Positions 1 through 7,955 of a stretch of DNA of 16,228 nucleotides are shown one piece after another. A program made the position numbers and the translations under genes. A model generated the notes under the pieces. It saw only the letters and a program-made list of their open reading frames with translations. It made no database searches and was not told where the DNA came from. The stretch comes from JAKQHY01 sp034429675 (GTDB lineage Bacteria; Chloroflexota; Anaerolineae; B4-G1; SLSP01), in the NCBI GenBank assembly GCA_034429675.1, contig DAOUFX010000557.1:1-16228 (forward strand), read 5' to 3'. Each line of letters opens with the position of its first letter. The first letter of the stretch is position 1.

Positions 1-51
1 CCCCCACTTCTCCCCTCTTCATTGAGATGATACGAAAGCGAAAAGTAGAAA

Positions 52-78
52 TTGAACGAAATCTGACTATAATATAAT
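52..78 (+). promoter_or_regulatory. Possible sigma70-type promoter for the ATP-cone/nucleoside kinase gene
   Basis: A TTGAAC hexamer at 52-57 is followed by two overlapping TATAAT hexamers at 68-73 and 73-78. The 15-base spacing to the second one is shorter than the preferred 17. The start codon lies at 126, leaving a leader of roughly 40 bases that contains the 7-8 bp repeat array at 80-106 and an AAAGGAG ribosome site at 112-118. The -10 match is exact, but the -35 and spacing are imperfect, so confidence is moderate. Confidence 0.4.
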
Positions 79-79
79 G

Positions 80-106
80 AACTTTCAACTTTCCAACTTT
101 CAACTA
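80..106. repeat. Short tandem array, unit AACTTTC(C), period 7-8
   Basis: Units AACTTTC (80-86), AACTTTCC (87-94), AACTTTC (95-101) and a partial unit (102-106) run head to tail between the putative promoter and the ribosome site of the first gene. The array would be transcribed as part of the 5' leader. It is one of several arrays in this window with the same period but unrelated unit sequences. Confidence 0.75.
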
Positions 107-125
107 TTTTCAAAGGAGACCGGCA

Positions 126-1475
126 ATGAACCAAATACCCCAAGTCATCAAACGTTCTGGCGCTGTCGTAGCCTTCAATCGTGAGCGCATCACCAATGCT
201 ATCTATCGCGCCGCCGTGGCCGTCGGAGGACGCGACCGGGCAACGGCAGAGGCACTCACCGACCAGGTCATCACGATCATGGAGAGTTCCTGTCGCGCAG
301 AAGGAAGCATCCCCACGGTCGAAGAAATCCAGGATATTGTAGAAAAAGTGCTGATCGAGAGCGGCCACGCCCGCACGGCCAAAGCCTACATTCTCTACCG
401 GCAGGAGCGCGCCAACCGCAGGCGGCGACGCGAGTTAGGCGAAACACAACGCGACCCCGAAAATATCCCCTACCGCAAGCTCTGGGAAGTGCTCAACTGG
501 GCCATTGATCACAACGTCCACAACATCTTCCGCCTGAACGAACGTATCGCCAGGGGCGAGTTCGCCGACATCGTGCACGAGTCGGACGAGGCCTACGAGA
601 AAGATGTGGCGCAGGCCGCCAAACTCGTTCTGGATCGGCGCGACAAGGTGCGCATCGTCATCATCGCCGGGCCGTCGTCGTCGGGCAAAACCACCACCAC
701 GGTCAAACTCAGTGAACACCTGGCCCAAGCAGGGTTGAACCTGGTAGCGCTCAACGTGGACAACTATTTCTACGATCTATCCATGCATCCCAGAGACGAA
801 TACGGCGACTACGACTTCGAAACGCCGCAGGCATTGGACCTGGCGTTGATCAACGAACATCTCCAACGCCTGATCGCCGGCGAAAAAGTAGAAATTCCCT
901 ACTACAACTTCAAGACCGGCCAGCGTGAAAATCGCGGCGACGCCATGCAAATCCAGGCCAACGACATTATTCTCATTGACAGCCTGCACGGGCTGTATGC
1001 CGATATGACCCGGGCAGTTGACGACGAGCAAAAGTTCAAGCTCTACATCGAAACCCTGCTACAAATGAAAGGGCCGGACAACAAGTACATCCGCTTTACC
1101 GACCTGCGGCTGATGCGGCGCATGACCCGCGATGCGCGCGAGCGCGCCTACGACCCCCGGCAGACGCTGGAACACTGGCACTACGTCCGCAGCAGCGAAC
1201 TACGCCACATCATCCCCTATGTCAACACCACCGACTACGTCGTCAACGGCGCGACCCCCTACGAGCTCCCGATTATGCGCGCGCGCCTGCTCTCCCACTT
1301 CGCCGAATGGGCCAGGGCTTACAAAGACGACCCCAACCGGGTGGACGCCTATCTACGCGCCGAGCGCGTCCTCAATCTCTTACACGCCATCATCCCCGTG
1401 GAGGATGATTCGGCCATCCCGGCGACCTCGCACGTGCGTGAATTCATCGGAGGCAGCGCCTATTCACTCCATTAA
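126..1475 (+). CDS. ATP-cone domain fused to uridine kinase-like nucleoside kinase
   Basis: The protein has 449 residues. Residues about 5-95 form an ATP-cone (begins VIKRSGAVVAFN, ends near KAYILYRQERANRRRRR), the nucleotide-sensing module best known from ribonucleotide reductases and NrdR. Residues about 125-420 resemble the uridine kinase/phosphoribulokinase group, in the subfamily usually annotated as nucleoside kinase. The P-loop is GPSSSGKT at 182-189, the substrate-side Asp is D212 in NVDNYF, and the DEYGDYDFE stretch is typical of the subfamily. Family knowledge predicts cytosolic ATP-dependent phosphorylation of a nucleoside such as uridine. The ATP-cone suggests allosteric control by ATP/dATP, which is inference. 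The start at 126 is supported by AAAGGAG at 112-118 with 7 bases of spacing. Usual relatives carry a TGS-like N-terminus instead of an ATP-cone. The exact substrate cannot be told from sequence. Confidence 0.85.
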   Translation: MNQIPQVIKRSGAVVAFNRERITNAIYRAAVAVGGRDRATAEALTDQVITIMESSCRAEGSIPTVEEIQDIVEKVLIESGHARTAKAYILYRQERANRRRRRELGETQRDPENIPYRKLWEVLNWAIDHNVHNIFRLNERIARGEFADIVHESDEAYEKDVAQAAKLVLDRRDKVRIVIIAGPSSSGKTTTTVKLSEHLAQAGLNLVALNVDNYFYDLSMHPRDEYGDYDFETPQALDLALINEHLQRLIAGEKVEIPYYNFKTGQRENRGDAMQIQANDIILIDSLHGLYADMTRAVDDEQKFKLYIETLLQMKGPDNKYIRFTDLRLMRRMTRDARERAYDPRQTLEHWHYVRSSELRHIIPYVNTTDYVVNGATPYELPIMRARLLSHFAEWARAYKDDPNRVDAYLRAERVLNLLHAIIPVEDDSAIPATSHVREFIGGSAYSLH

Positions 1476-1510
1476 ACAAAGGTAACTGTACAGATGCTTT
1501 CATAAAGTCC

Positions 1511-1637
1511 GCCGTTCGCCACGGCGATAAATCGCCGTTCTACAGGCCCACGCCCCGTAAACGGGGCTTCCGGAAGCCCGCTTCAGCGGGCGTGATTCCG
1601 TAGCACAGGCGTTGACGCCCGTGCGCAGGCGGCGAAC
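1511..1637. repeat. Multi-hairpin intergenic element bounded by a 7-bp inverted repeat
   Basis: Five consecutive small hairpins lie within about 127 bases. They are stem ACGGCGAT with loop AA (1521-1538), stem GCCCCGT with loop AA (1552-1567), the perfect 16-bp palindrome GGGCTTCCGGAAGCCC (1564-1579), stem GCCCGCT with loop TC (1576-1591) and stem GGCGT with loop TG (1608-1619), which extends outward to GCAC/GTGC at 1603-1624. The outer arms GTTCGCC (1514-1520) and GGCGAAC (1631-1637) are complementary. Neighbouring stems share bases, so alternative folds compete. There is no coding potential. This architecture resembles REP/BIME-type dispersed elements, but copies elsewhere cannot be seen from this window. 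Confidence 0.65.
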
Positions 1638-1698
1638 CTAATTACCGAATTAAAATGTCAATCTTCATCAGCGGTGAATACAATCGCGTAGGTACACT

Positions 1699-1712
1699 CC
1701 GACTTTAGTCGG
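1699..1712. repeat. Small hairpin CCGACT-TT-AGTCGG
   Basis: A perfect 6-bp stem closes a 2-base loop. It has the same tight-loop style as the hairpins at 1521-1624 but lies about 60 bases downstream of them. There is no T-run after it, so it is not a typical intrinsic terminator. It may be part of a second dispersed repeat. Confidence 0.45.
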
Positions 1713-1763
1713 TCTGCCTGCGCCGGGTGACAGCCGTATAGTTACAAACAAAGTCCCATTATG

Positions 1764-1792
1764 TTGCGCCGCGTTATGTTGAGCGCTATAAT
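1764..1792 (+). promoter_or_regulatory. Strong sigma70-like promoter of ppk2
   Basis: TTGCGC (1764-1769) and a perfect TATAAT (1787-1792) are separated by 17 bases. Transcription would begin near 1799, leaving a leader of about 80 bases before the ATG at 1878. The octamer TTATGTTG occurs at 1759-1766 and again at 1774-1781. These copies are 15 bases apart and overlap the -35 and the spacer, so they could be an operator. The promoter also shows that the upstream in-frame ATG at 1761 cannot be the translation start. Confidence 0.6.
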
Positions 1793-1877
1793 GAGCGGTA
1801 GACAGCAAACAGGCTTAACTTTGAACTGCAACGCCAAACTCCCAACCTTCGACTTTAGACCGATCGAGGAGGACGCC

Positions 1878-2714
1878 ATGGGAAAACCCAAAAAGAAGAA
1901 GACAGAAGAGCAAGCGCTCGAACCGCCAAAGAACAAAGGCATCTCGCGCAAAAAGTACGAGAAAAAGCTCAGGGAACTTCAGGACGAACTGGTCAAACTC
2001 CACTATTGGATCAAAGAGAAAGGGCTCAAGGTGGTGGTGATTTTCGAGGGACGTGACGCCGCCGGGAAAGGCGGCGTCATCAAACGCATCACCGAACGCC
2101 TGAACCCACGCATCTGCCGCGTCGAAGCGCTCGGCACGCCCTCCGACCGCGAAAAAACGCAATGGTATTTTCAGCGATACGTGCCCCGGCTGCCCGCCAG
2201 CGGCGAGATGGTGCTTTTTGATCGCAGCTGGTACAACCGGGCCGGCGTCGAAAAAGTTATGGGATTCTGCACCGAGGAGGAATACCGCGAATTCTTGCGC
2301 TCATGCCCGGAATTCGAGCGCATGCTCATCCGCTCCAACATCATCCTGATCAAATATTGGTTCTCGGTCAGCGATGAAGAGCAGGAACGCCGGTTCCTGG
2401 CGCGCATTGACGATCCAAGCAAGCGCTGGAAACTCAGCCCGATGGATCTGGAATCGCGCCGCAAATGGATCGAGTATTCCAAAGCCAAGGACGAGATGTT
2501 CAAATATACCGACACCAAGCAGTCGCCGTGGTACGTGGTCAACGCCGACGACAAGCGCAAGGCGCACCTCAACTGCATCCACCATTTGCTCAGTATGATT
2601 CCCTACCAGGACCTCACCCCGCCGCCGCTGGAACTTCCGCCACGTCAGGACGACGACATTGGATACGTGCGCCCGCCTATGGACTACCAGACTTTCGTGC
2701 CGGAAATCTACTAA
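1878..2714 (+). CDS. ppk2: Polyphosphate kinase 2 family protein (PPK2, class I-like)
   Basis: The protein has 278 residues in a single PPK2 domain. A lysine-rich N-terminus (MGKPKKKK) precedes Walker A GRDAAGKGG (58-66) and Walker B followed by DRSWYNRAG (from D115). The Arg-rich lid stretch is RRFLARIDDPSKRWKLSP. The family transfers phosphate between inorganic polyphosphate and nucleotides. One-domain proteins with this motif set usually make GTP or ATP from diphosphates, or run the reverse reaction. The open frame extends upstream to 1761, but that ATG lies at the -35 element. ATG 1878 has a GAGGAGG site at 1866-1872 and is chosen. The gene has its own promoter and is probably monocistronic. 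A long inverted repeat follows the stop. The PPK2 family call is firm, but the subclass is less so. Confidence 0.92.
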   Translation: MGKPKKKKTEEQALEPPKNKGISRKKYEKKLRELQDELVKLHYWIKEKGLKVVVIFEGRDAAGKGGVIKRITERLNPRICRVEALGTPSDREKTQWYFQRYVPRLPASGEMVLFDRSWYNRAGVEKVMGFCTEEEYREFLRSCPEFERMLIRSNIILIKYWFSVSDEEQERRFLARIDDPSKRWKLSPMDLESRRKWIEYSKAKDEMFKYTDTKQSPWYVVNADDKRKAHLNCIHHLLSMIPYQDLTPPPLELPPRQDDDIGYVRPPMDYQTFVPEIY

Positions 2715-2744
2715 AGACCTGTAAAAATATATCTTCCCACGCAC

Positions 2745-2806
2745 ACCTTCCCGGAAGCTGGTTGTGTGAGGCCCATTGACCGGCCGTAACCAGCTGCCGG
2801 GAAGGT
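2745..2806. repeat. Long inverted repeat after ppk2 (19-bp arms, one mismatch)
   Basis: The left arm 2745-2763 (ACCTTCCCGGAAGCTGGTT) and right arm 2788-2806 (AACCAGCTGCCGGGAAGGT) are complementary at 18 of 19 positions. They enclose a 24-base loop containing GGCCC and CGGCCG. The hairpin could end ppk2 transcription, but no T-run follows it. The inner segment CTTC-CCG-GAAG (2747-2757) can form a competing hairpin. Other possibilities are an RNA processing site or a mobile-element remnant. Confidence 0.6.
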
Positions 2807-2832
2807 TAAACTCGGAAACGTGAAACGAATCT

Positions 2833-5800
2833 ATGAAAGTGAGATTTTGGGGCACCCGTGGCTCTATCCCGACGCCGCTCAAGCCGCAAGAGGTTGAGGA
2901 AAAAATCGTCCAGGCCATTCTGCGGATGCCCGACATAGACACCGGCAACGAGCAGGCCGTGCGCAGCTACCTGCAAACCCTTCCGCCGCTTGTGCGTGGA
3001 ACGACGGGGGGCAATACGCCATGTGTTGAAATCCCACTGAGTGATCACGAAGTCATCGTGATGGACGCCGGTTCCGGCCTGCGGGAGTTGGGGATGACGC
3101 TGATGCGGGGCCCGTGGGGTCGCGGCCAGGGCATCCTCCACATTCTCATCAGCCACCCGCACTGGGATCACTTGCACGGCTTCATTATGTTCACGCCGGC
3201 CTTCGTTCCGGGAAACCGGATTCTCTTCTACGGCGTCCACGACCTGGAGAAGGCCTTCCATTACCAACAACAATTCAGCCATTGGCCGGTCACGCTGGAG
3301 TTCATGCAGGCCACCAAAAATTTCATCCGCCTGGAGGCCGGCCAGCCTTTCAACATCAACGGGATTGCGATCAATACCTTCAAAAACACCCACCCCGGCG
3401 GATCATACAGCTATCGCTTCGAGGATGAGTACAGCAAGCTGGTTTACTCCACCGACGTTGAATTCAAGCAGTTGACCCCCAGAATCTTGCAGCCCTACAT
3501 TGACTTCTGCAAGGATGCCGACGCGGTCATCTTTGACGCCCAGTATACGTTGCGCGAAGCGTGGCAGAAGGTGGATTGGGGACACAGCTCCGCCATGATC
3601 GGCATTGACCTGATGCGCGCCGCCAACGTGGATAAACTCATCCTCTTTCATCACGACCCCACCTACACCGATCAAGACCTGATCAAAATCCTGGATACGG
3701 CCAGAGCCTACCAGGCGCAGGAAGCTGAGTTGCCACCCCACGAGGTTCTGCTGGCCTACGAAGGCTTGACGCTCAACCTGGTGCGCCCCGGCAGCGTCAA
3801 CATCAAGATGACGCCCGACGGCGAAGCCCAGATTTTGACCCCCATTTACAGCATCGGGCGTGAAAGCGTCGGACGCATCGCAGAACAATTCTCCCGTCCG
3901 GGGGACCAGCACACGCACAGCGCCATCATTGACCTCTCGCAAATCGAGGTTCTCACCACCGCAGACCTCAAGGACCTGGTCAATCTCCATCTCAAAGCCA
4001 CCGGCAGGCCCATCATTCTGGCCGCGCCGTCCGAACAGGTCTACAAAGTTATCGAACTGGCCGGCTATGGCGACTATTTCGCCATTTATCCTTCTGTGGA
4101 AACCGCATTGGCAGCCGTCCAGTCGCGCGAGGAACTGAATCTGCCAGGACAGGTGGTGAAACAACGCTATCAGATCGAAACGACCCTGGGCGGCGGCGCG
4201 CTGGGCACGGTGGTCACTGCGTTGGACATGGCCACCGGGGAACATGTGGCGCTGAAAATCCTCTCGCCCACGTTCAGCCCGGAAACAACGCGCCGGTTTA
4301 TTCGCCAGGCGCAACAATTGCTGACGCTGAATCATCCCAACATCGTCAAAGTCTACGCCTGGGGAGAAGAATCGGAATACACCTTCGAAGTCGAAGAGCT
4401 GATACAAGCGCCGACGCTACAGGAATTCCTGGACGAACGCAGCGTCAGCGTTTCGGACGATATGCGCATGGGAATCATCAAAGACATCCTCAGCGCCCTG
4501 GATTACGCGCACCAGCAAGGCATCATCCACGGCGATCTGAAACCCTCCAATATCTACCTCACCCCCAACGGCAACAAACTCAGTGGATTTGGGTTGGGGC
4601 GGCTGGAAGAAAACCACACGTTGATCACGGCGCCCTTCCTCTTCCTCAACGCCCACTACCTGGCCCCCGAACAAATCCTGGGACAACCACTGGACACGCG
4701 CACCGACCTCTATGCGTTGGGCGTCATCCTCTACCAGCTTTTCACGAGCGAGTTGCCGTTCGCCGGCAGCGAAGCGCAGCTCTTGCAGGCGCACCTGCGC
4801 CAGTCGCCGCGCCCACCCAGCGAGATCAATCCCGACATCTCGCCGGCCCAGGAGCATTTCATTCTCAAACTGCTGGCAAAAAACCCCAACGAGCGCTACG
4901 CCAGCGCCCAGCAAGTTCTCCACATCGTCAACAGCTTCCGGCTCTATCCCCCCGAATCGCAGTCGCAGTACGACATTCCGTTGATCGGGCGCGATCAGGC
5001 GTGGAAAACCCTGCGCGACTGCTGGGAAGAGGCGCGCCGGGGCCACGGACAACTGGCCTTCATCACCGGCGAATCGGGCATCGGCAAGACGGCGCTGGCG
5101 CAAAAGGTGGCGGCGCAAAGCCAACCGCCAGTTCTGCTGAGAGGGCAGTGCCAGGAACCGCAATCCACCCCCGCCTACCACCTGTTCACCGAGATCATGC
5201 GAATGTACTGCGCCACCGTCCCTCCCGAATTCCGCGACGACGAAAACCGCCAGCTCATCGCCAACTTTGCCCAACTCGTTCCCGGAATCCACGCCATGCT
5301 GCCGGATCTGCCCACGCCGCCGTCGCTTGAGGCAAAACAAGAACAATTGCGGCTGATGACCAGCCTGGCGCAGTTTATCAAACGGGCAACCCAACGCCGC
5401 CCCTGGCTGATTATCCTCGAAGATTTGCAGTGGGCGGACCGCAGCAGTCTGGAGTTGCTGCGTTACATCGGGCACCACACGCCCACGATGCAGTTATTGA
5501 TTATCGGCACTTATCGCGAAGAGGAAGTGACACAGGGGCATCCCTTGCTGGATACCCTGCATGCTCTCAGCAGTTATCCGGGCTACGTCCAGATATTCCT
5601 CGAGCGTCTGGACATAGCCGGCGTGGAACAGCTTCTCGGCCTCATCTGGCGCACCAGCATCCCCCAACCTCTGGTGCAGAAGATTTACGAACACACGGAA
5701 GGTAATCCACGCTACGTTGAAGAAATCGCGCAGGGATTGCTCGACAACGGCATCATTACCGCACAGGAGCCGGTGGAAATTGAATTGGTCTCGGAACAAC

Positions 5801-7953
5801 TGCAAATTCCACGCAGCGTCCACGAAGCCGTCAAACAGCGCATCGAACGCCTCAGCCCCGGCGCTCACAAACTGCTCTATCAGGCAGCCATCCTTGGCCC
5901 CACCTTCTCGTTTGACGATCTGCAGGAGATGAGCAACCTGTCCAAATGGGAGACCTTGGAACATCTGGACATGGCGCTGGAACGCCAGCTGCTCCAGGAA
6001 ATCCCCGGCGACACCATCCTGCGCTTCCGTCACAACGAAATCCAACACGTCCTGTACTCCGAACTCGGCCCCCTGCGGCGGCAAATGCTCCATCGCAAGG
6101 CCGGTGAGGCGCTGGAACGGCGCGCCGGCGCCGATGTCGCGCGCATCGCCGACAAGCTGGCCTATCACTTTGGCGAAGCCGGGGATTATCACAAATCCCT
6201 GGAATACAGTTTGCAAGCCGCCCGACAAGCGCAGAAAGGCTACGACAATGAAGCCGCCGTGGTCTGGTTCCAACGCATCCTGGACACACTGCACCCCTTC
6301 GACCAAACCGCAGACCCGCAACTACAATCGCACTTTATCACGGCCCACCAATCCCTGGGAGAAGTGCGCTGTCTGATGGGGCAATACCAGGAAGCGTTGA
6401 ACCATGCGCTCCTCGCCTGGAAACAATTGGAGCAGAGAAACAGTGCCGAAGCCGCTTCACCGGAGGGGCCTCGACCCACAACGCAAAAACGATTGGGGCG
6501 ACTCTGCTATCTCATCGCCGACATCCACAAACGCCGCAGCGAGTACAACCTGGCTCTGGAATGGGTAGAACGCGGACTGGCGCACCTGAAAAACCAGAAA
6601 CTATCGGTGGAGGTCACCGACCTCTACAATTTGTCAGGCTGGATCAATATGCACCAGGGCAACTATGCGGAGGCGCAATCCCATCTGCAACAAGCGCTGA
6701 TCTTTGCCCAGGCCGCCCATCTCGTCGAAGCCGAAGCCACCAGCCTGCGCTATCTGGGGCTGGCCGCCGAGTATCAGGGGCAGGATAGCGTGGCTCAAGC
6801 AAACTACAAACAAGCGCTTCAACTTTACCGGGACATTGCTAAACGCGACGGCGAAGGCGCTGCGCTCAACCAACTGGGGGGCATCCTTCGCGGCCAGGGA
6901 CACTACGCCGAGGCCCGCGCCAGTTACGAACAGGCGCTTCAAATCTATCGCGAAATCGGAGCGCGCCAGGGAGAAGGCGCCTTGCTCAACAACCTCAGTA
7001 TGGTCGCCCAACACGAAAGGGAATACGACCAGGCGATCCGCTTCTGCGAGCAGGCTTTGGAAATCTACCGGGACATCGGCGACAAACAGGGGGAGGGTGA
7101 CTCGTTGCTCAATCTGGGAATCATCACCCGCGATCATGGCGAGTACGACATGGCCAAAGCCTATTTCAAACAGGCCGTCCTGATTATGCACGCGCTTCAA
7201 GATCCGCGCGGCTCGGCCAAAGCGCTGTACCACCTCGGTGTGGTTGCCATCACGGTGGGCCTGTACGCCCAGGCGCAGATTTACCACCAACAAGCGCTCA
7301 AAATCCGCCAGGAGACCGGAGATCGCGCCGGCGAGAGCGAGTCGTTGGCCTACCTGGGGATGCTCGCCTACCTCGCCGGCGACTACAAAACCGCGCAACG
7401 CTACACCCAGCAGGCCGAAACTTTCGCGCAAGAGGTCAATCACCAGTCAGGACAGGCTCAGGCATGGCTCTTCTCTGGACATGCGCTGATGGGCGCCGCT
7501 TACCCACGGCAAGCCGCCGATGCCTACCAACGCGCCGAGGCCCTGTACAAAGACCTCAACCAGCCCCATCACGCGGTTGAAGCGCAAGCCGGCATCCTGC
7601 GCGTCGCTTACCTGCAAAAAGATTGGGATCAGGTCGAAGAAAAGATAACAGGGATTCTCAAATACCTGGAAGACCCGACCGCCATCTACGGAATGGAAAA
7701 TCCCCTGCGCGTTTACCTCATCTGCTACGAAGCGTTGCGCGACGCCCCGGCAAAAAACAACGGCGCTCCTTCCCCGGTTGACGAAATCTTAAATAAGGCG
7801 CACAATATGCTGAGCGCGCGCGCGGCAAAGATCGGCGACGAGCAGACGCGAAAATGCTACCTGGAACAGATCGCCGTTCACCGGGAAATCATCGCCGAAC
7901 ACGAAAAACGCCACCAGAGCACAACCGAAAACGTAGCCGCGCTCAAGGAGTAA
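2833..7953 (+). CDS. MBL-fold / STAS-like / degenerate protein kinase / STAND ATPase / TPR fusion protein
   Basis: The protein has 1706 residues and a clear domain order. Residues 1 to about 320 are a metallo-beta-lactamase fold (FWGTRGSIPTP start), with metal site H108, H110, D112, H113, H187, D208 and later H251/H273. Residues about 326-432 are STAS-like (IIDLSQIEVLTTADLKDL). Residues about 446-705 are a Ser/Thr-kinase fold. It has glycine loop LGGGALG (452-458), K475, HGDLKPSN (566-573) and APE (611-613), but GFG at 585-587 replaces DFG and Q492 takes the usual alpha-C Glu place. Residues about 717-990 are an AAA_16/STAND ATPase with Walker A GESGIGKT (746-753), Walker B LIILED (859-864) and GTYREE (892-897). 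A winged-helix-like part (about 993-1090) precedes roughly ten or more TPRs (about 1100-1640). No signal peptide or membrane segment is seen, so it is probably a cytosolic signalling hub. Its ligand and output are unknown. No strong ribosome site precedes ATG 2833. Confidence 0.88.
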   Translation: MKVRFWGTRGSIPTPLKPQEVEEKIVQAILRMPDIDTGNEQAVRSYLQTLPPLVRGTTGGNTPCVEIPLSDHEVIVMDAGSGLRELGMTLMRGPWGRGQGILHILISHPHWDHLHGFIMFTPAFVPGNRILFYGVHDLEKAFHYQQQFSHWPVTLEFMQATKNFIRLEAGQPFNINGIAINTFKNTHPGGSYSYRFEDEYSKLVYSTDVEFKQLTPRILQPYIDFCKDADAVIFDAQYTLREAWQKVDWGHSSAMIGIDLMRAANVDKLILFHHDPTYTDQDLIKILDTARAYQAQEAELPPHEVLLAYEGLTLNLVRPGSVNIKMTPDGEAQILTPIYSIGRESVGRIAEQFSRPGDQHTHSAIIDLSQIEVLTTADLKDLVNLHLKATGRPIILAAPSEQVYKVIELAGYGDYFAIYPSVETALAAVQSREELNLPGQVVKQRYQIETTLGGGALGTVVTALDMATGEHVALKILSPTFSPETTRRFIRQAQQLLTLNHPNIVKVYAWGEESEYTFEVEELIQAPTLQEFLDERSVSVSDDMRMGIIKDILSALDYAHQQGIIHGDLKPSNIYLTPNGNKLSGFGLGRLEENHTLITAPFLFLNAHYLAPEQILGQPLDTRTDLYALGVILYQLFTSELPFAGSEAQLLQAHLRQSPRPPSEINPDISPAQEHFILKLLAKNPNERYASAQQVLHIVNSFRLYPPESQSQYDIPLIGRDQAWKTLRDCWEEARRGHGQLAFITGESGIGKTALAQKVAAQSQPPVLLRGQCQEPQSTPAYHLFTEIMRMYCATVPPEFRDDENRQLIANFAQLVPGIHAMLPDLPTPPSLEAKQEQLRLMTSLAQFIKRATQRRPWLIILEDLQWADRSSLELLRYIGHHTPTMQLLIIGTYREEEVTQGHPLLDTLHALSSYPGYVQIFLERLDIAGVEQLLGLIWRTSIPQPLVQKIYEHTEGNPRYVEEIAQGLLDNGIITAQEPVEIELVSEQLQIPRSVHEAVKQRIERLSPGAHKLLYQAAILGPTFSFDDLQEMSNLSKWETLEHLDMALERQLLQEIPGDTILRFRHNEIQHVLYSELGPLRRQMLHRKAGEALERRAGADVARIADKLAYHFGEAGDYHKSLEYSLQAARQAQKGYDNEAAVVWFQRILDTLHPFDQTADPQLQSHFITAHQSLGEVRCLMGQYQEALNHALLAWKQLEQRNSAEAASPEGPRPTTQKRLGRLCYLIADIHKRRSEYNLALEWVERGLAHLKNQKLSVEVTDLYNLSGWINMHQGNYAEAQSHLQQALIFAQAAHLVEAEATSLRYLGLAAEYQGQDSVAQANYKQALQLYRDIAKRDGEGAALNQLGGILRGQGHYAEARASYEQALQIYREIGARQGEGALLNNLSMVAQHEREYDQAIRFCEQALEIYRDIGDKQGEGDSLLNLGIITRDHGEYDMAKAYFKQAVLIMHALQDPRGSAKALYHLGVVAITVGLYAQAQIYHQQALKIRQETGDRAGESESLAYLGMLAYLAGDYKTAQRYTQQAETFAQEVNHQSGQAQAWLFSGHALMGAAYPRQAADAYQRAEALYKDLNQPHHAVEAQAGILRVAYLQKDWDQVEEKITGILKYLEDPTAIYGMENPLRVYLICYEALRDAPAKNNGAPSPVDEILNKAHNMLSARAAKIGDEQTRKCYLEQIAVHREIIAEHEKRHQSTTENVAALKE

Positions 7954-7955
7954 AA

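Larger units (their letters stand above)
1476..1763. other. Non-coding spacer between the nucleoside kinase and ppk2
   Basis: No convincing gene is seen on either strand of this stretch. It contains the multi-hairpin element (1511-1637), a separate hairpin CCGACT-TT-AGTCGG (1699-1712) and AT-rich filler at 1640-1690. No T-rich intrinsic terminator directly follows the stop of the upstream gene at 1475. The promoter of ppk2 begins at its right edge. Confidence 0.6.

Noticed and set aside
1476..1760. tRNA or known riboswitch in the hairpin-rich spacer
   Set aside because: No cloverleaf, no T-loop motif and no recognised aptamer core. The hairpins are independent with tiny loops.
1761..1877. 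Upstream extension of the ppk2 frame beginning at ATG 1761
   Set aside because: It overlaps the -35/-10 promoter and lacks a ribosome site. ATG 1878 with GAGGAGG is far better.
3403..6321. Long minus-strand open frames opposite the STAND gene
   Set aside because: They lack recognisable motifs and mirror the codon bias of the plus-strand gene.
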